IMG/VR virus record: IMGVR_UViG_3300034283_002336
Location: 1 to 23,974 of that record
From: a virus
DNA length: 23,974 nt
Direction: 5' to 3' (one strand)
Of the stretch, positions 22,338 through 23,974 are shown one piece after another (the first letter of the stretch is position 1; each line of letters opens with the position of its first letter). The position numbers and the translations under genes were made by a program. The notes beneath the pieces are model-generated. The model saw only the letters and a program-made list of their open reading frames with translations, made no database searches and was not told the origin of the DNA.

Positions 22338-23093
22338 TTAAGGACTCAAACGTGCCTTATGAAGGCGCTTCTCCTCATAATAACTAAAAATCTCAGGAAC
22401 CCAATCTTTAATGATAGGAACCATTCCCTCACAAAGTGCCTGAATTTCTACTTGAGCGTCCATCTTTGCACGAAGATCCAGAAAGTGTAGAGCAGCACGA
22501 AGAGAGAATGAGACTACAAAGTTTTGACGAATATTTTGAGGAAGATAATCGCGGAGATGTTCCTCTGCCATACCACGCTTCTCATAACCCTCCGCATACC
22601 TCTCAGATGCCGACAGACAGAACTTTAACTGCCTTTCATAATCTTCCCTAGTCCATTCATACTTATGCCCTTTACGGTCCAGGTAGAGACCTTCTGGACG
22701 CACATAATAAACCTCTTCTGGTTTCAGTTCACCCTTGGCAACTTTCAGTACACGACGACCAGTATAACGTTGAGATTGAACGTCAAATGATACACCAACC
22801 CGATGAGTACGTGCCTGTACAATTACATTATGAACGAATCCAACACAATCCAAAGTAATCGCAGGATGCTCCAATGGACCCCAGTGCCCACGTTCATTTG
22901 CAAGTAGTTGCTCAATAACCCATTTACCACAGTCCTTTTCATTTGGTGGGCACTTGGTATGAATAGGATCTTCTGAGTAGTCATTCTTACCTCCTTGCCA
23001 AACAAGAGTCTGTGGAAGTTGTGTTTGATTAAGCATCACAACTTTCATTTCTTTATCCAATTCAAGAAGGTCTTTTGCTTTAATTGGTTTCAT
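22338..23093 (-). CDS. thyX: ThyX flavin-dependent thymidylate synthase
   Basis: This encodes 251 residues. The ThyX signature is present as QARTHRVGVSFDVQSQRYTG (93-112), a variant of RHRxxSxNexSxRY with THR in place of the first RHR triplet. FAD/dUMP-binding stretches continue with YEKRGMAEEHLRDYLPQNIR (about 169-188) and FSLRAALHFLDLRAKMDAQ (197-215), which includes the conserved RxxxHFLxLR segment. The enzyme makes dTMP from dUMP using methylenetetrahydrofolate and NADPH with FAD, supplying thymidine for replication of AT-rich phage DNA. ATG 23093 overlaps the stop of the 57-aa gene (ATGA). Confidence 0.95.
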   Translation of the reverse strand: MKPIKAKDLLELDKEMKVVMLNQTQLPQTLVWQGGKNDYSEDPIHTKCPPNEKDCGKWVIEQLLANERGHWGPLEHPAITLDCVGFVHNVIVQARTHRVGVSFDVQSQRYTGRRVLKVAKGELKPEEVYYVRPEGLYLDRKGHKYEWTREDYERQLKFCLSASERYAEGYEKRGMAEEHLRDYLPQNIRQNFVVSFSLRAALHFLDLRAKMDAQVEIQALCEGMVPIIKDWVPEIFSYYEEKRLHKARLSP

Positions 23094-23263
23094 TTCTTTC
23101 CAAATCCTTTTGATGTTTTTGCTTCTAATTGTGCAATTTCTTCTTTTACGGTACGAAGTTGTGCTTTCATTTCTTTTATTTTATCATCCGTATAAAGATG
23201 ATCTTGATTAATTAACCTTTCAAGAAGTTTTACAAGTTTCTTTGCTCTTGTGGTCTCAGTCAT
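23090..23263 (-). CDS. Small coiled-coil protein upstream of ThyX
   Basis: A 57-residue frame (starts MTETTRAKKLVKLLERLINQ, continues DDKIKEMKAQLRTVKEEIAQ, and ends with basic TSKGFGKK) starts at ATG 23263, overlapping the preceding stop by 8 bases and the ThyX start by 4. Nearly all residues favour helix, and leucines spaced by seven suggest a short coiled coil. I do not recognise a family. Tight coupling on both sides supports expression. Confidence 0.7.
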   Translation of the reverse strand: MTETTRAKKLVKLLERLINQDHLYTDDKIKEMKAQLRTVKEEIAQLEAKTSKGFGKK

Positions 23264-23426
23264 CTAAATCAGAATCCTCAAATATTTCATCGTAATCTAA
23301 AATTGGTTTTTTTCTCATTGGTTCTTTAGGAGTATAAGCAGAGGTATCAGAATAGATTTCTGCCTTTAGAGAATCAACCAACAATTCAAGATTACGGATA
23401 ATTAGTTTTAGTTTTTCTCTGTCCAT
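23256..23426 (-). CDS. Small acidic protein, first gene of the ThyX unit
   Basis: A 56-residue frame (starts MDREKLKLIIRNLELLVDSL, continues KAEIYSDTSAYTP, and ends with acidic DYDEIFEDSDLDD) starts at ATG 23426. I recall similar short proteins with DREKLKLIxxNLxLLVxSLxxEIYSD in cyanophages, function unknown. It overlaps the next start by 8 bases (ATGACTGA). It lies about 20 bases downstream of a strong sigma70-type promoter, so it is probably made early. Confidence 0.75.
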   Translation of the reverse strand: MDREKLKLIIRNLELLVDSLKAEIYSDTSAYTPKEPMRKKPILDYDEIFEDSDLDD

Positions 23427-23447
23427 ATTTTATAGTTCTCTCAACTC

Positions 23448-23476
23448 ATTTTACATAAAAAAAAGGAGGATGTCAA
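23448..23476 (-). promoter_or_regulatory. Sigma70-type promoter before the ThyX unit
   Basis: On the minus strand TTGACA (23476-23471), a 17-base spacer containing eight T, and TAAAAT (23453-23448) make a near-consensus promoter 21 bases before ATG 23426. Confidence 0.75.
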
Positions 23477-23499
23477 TCCTTCCTTATAATCAAAAACGT

Positions 23500-23529
23500 A
23501 TTATAATTTATAAAATCTTAAGGAGTCAA
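23500..23529 (-). promoter_or_regulatory. Second sigma70-type promoter, directly after the terminator
   Basis: On the minus strand TTGACT (23529-23524) is separated by 18 bases from a perfect TATAAT (23505-23500). The -35 overlaps the end of the terminator U-tract. With the promoter at 23448-23476 it gives a tandem pair about 50 bases apart. Confidence 0.6.
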
Positions 23530-23556
23530 AAAAATTGCCGGGATTTTTTCCCAGCA
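23528..23556 (-). terminator. Factor-independent terminator after the 117-aa gene
   Basis: On the minus strand TGCTGGGA (23556-23549) pairs with TCCCGGCA (23543-23536), with one G-U pair and a five-A loop, followed by A and a run of seven T. It starts nine bases after the stop codon of the 117-aa gene. Confidence 0.8.
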
Positions 23557-23565
23557 TTTTTGAAA

Positions 23566-23919
23566 TCACTTTCTCTTTTTCTTTTCGGGAGACTTATAAC
23601 CCCAGAGTTTTGGATTAATTCGCCCATATCCAAACTCAATACTCTTTAGGTTCTCACGAAACTTATCCCAGTACATATCAAATAGTTTGATTTTACTTCC
23701 TCTTGTGAGGTCAAAACAAATTTTATCGTCGATCATATATTTTACAATATGAGCATCATTAGGACAGTCTTTCGTGCATACCTCAGAATAGGACCCACCC
23801 TGAATTAGAATTTCACATCCGTAACGTGACTTACAGGTTTCTTTTTCTGCAGGCGTCCAAGAGTCCATATGCTTCTCTGTGTTTTGTGCTCTTTCAATAA
23901 CATCACCCAATTTACTCAC
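23566..23919 (-). CDS. Conserved cyanophage protein with cysteine motif, unknown function
   Basis: I place the start at GTG 23919 (MSKLGDVIERAQNT, 117 residues). The Shine-Dalgarno GGGGAGG lies six bases before it and the codon overlaps the upstream stop as GTGA. An in-frame TTG at 23934 lies within the Shine-Dalgarno region and is unlikely. The core MDSWTPAEKETCKSRYGCEI, then GGSYSEVCTKDCPNDAHIVK, has four cysteines (C-x5-C and C-x3-C), possibly a metal site, and CFDLTRGSKIKLFDMYWDKF and FGYGRINPKLWG follow. I recall highly similar proteins in T4-like cyanophages, with no known role. The C-terminus is basic (SPEKKKRK). A terminator follows directly. Confidence 0.75.
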   Translation of the reverse strand: MSKLGDVIERAQNTEKHMDSWTPAEKETCKSRYGCEILIQGGSYSEVCTKDCPNDAHIVKYMIDDKICFDLTRGSKIKLFDMYWDKFRENLKSIEFGYGRINPKLWGYKSPEKKKRK

Positions 23920-23974
23920 GAACGACCTCCCCAACTAATATCAGGATATGCTTCTGCAACAATTTCCTTTGCAA
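23916..23974 (-). CDS. 3' end of a gene cut by the right edge
   Basis: The last 18 codons (ending AYPDISWGGRS and TGA at 23918-23916) remain open to the window edge in frame. The stop overlaps the GTG start of the 117-aa gene by 4 bases, and its codons for WGGR double as that gene's Shine-Dalgarno GGGGAGG. Too little is present to identify the protein. Confidence 0.6.
   Translation of the reverse strand, partial: AKEIVAEAYPDISWGGRS

Noticed and set aside
23920-23934. TTG start at 23934 for the conserved 117-aa protein
   Set aside because: That TTG sits at the Shine-Dalgarno GGGGAGG itself; GTG 23919 has correct spacing and the GTGA overlap.
1-23974. tRNA genes, integrase or attachment sites
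   Set aside because: No cloverleaf-like segment or recombinase gene was seen; gaps between genes are mostly under 50 bases, the largest being 139 bases at 23427-23565, which holds the promoters and terminator listed.

Overview
The window is a piece of a T4-like (Straboviridae/Kyanoviridae-type) myovirus genome, most likely a marine cyanophage. It is AT-rich and densely packed. Genes abut or overlap by 1 to 14 bases, and there is no tRNA, rRNA, IS element or CRISPR array that I can see. The host inference rests on several things: the proteins closely resemble those I know from Synechococcus/Prochlorococcus T4-like phages (gp32, gp33, gp59, gp4, gp48, gp53, hub proteins); there is a phage PhoH and a flavin-dependent thymidylate synthase ThyX; and a DUF1825-like protein, a family typical of cyanobacteria, lies in the replication cluster. 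The exact host is not visible.

Layout. (1) Minus strand, 15190 down to 1, is a late tail/baseplate operon read right to left. It runs: a tail-tube-fold baseplate protein (gp54-like), gp26-like, a 57-aa gp51-like assembly protein, a 553-aa tape-measure/hub candidate, a 649-aa tail protein with a lambda-R-type muramidase plus an M23-like domain, a gp27-like hub protein, an OB-fold gp5-like hub protein without lysozyme, a separate gp5C-like beta-helix protein, and then four fibre/appendage proteins. The last of these runs off the left edge and carries long direct repeats. (2) Plus strand, 15231 to 17849, holds gp4 head-completion nuclease, an unrecognised 190-aa protein, gp48 and gp53. (3) Minus strand, 23974 down to 17835, is a replication/nucleotide/late-transcription cluster. 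It holds a partial gene at the right edge, a conserved 117-aa protein, two small proteins, ThyX, an 82-aa protein, PhoH, a RecB-like nuclease, gp33, gp59, a DUF1825-like protein, gp32 and, after the gp32 terminator, a Mom-like DNA-modification enzyme.

Regulation can be partly read from the sequence. Sigma70-type promoters (TTGACA/TATAAT-like) precede the small-gene/ThyX unit and gp32. T4-late-like boxes (ATAAATA or CTAAATA) lie 14-33 bases before several structural genes. A symmetric face-to-face pair of such boxes drives the divergent gp54-like and gp4 operons. Factor-independent terminators follow gp32 and the 117-aa gene.

The points most worth a second look are the Mom-like gene, whose start codon follows directly on the gp32 terminator; the five-fold phased repeat in the gp32 leader; the transfer of tail lysozyme activity from gp5 to a neighbouring protein; the DUF1825-like gene between gp59 and gp32; and the repeat modules shared between fibre genes.
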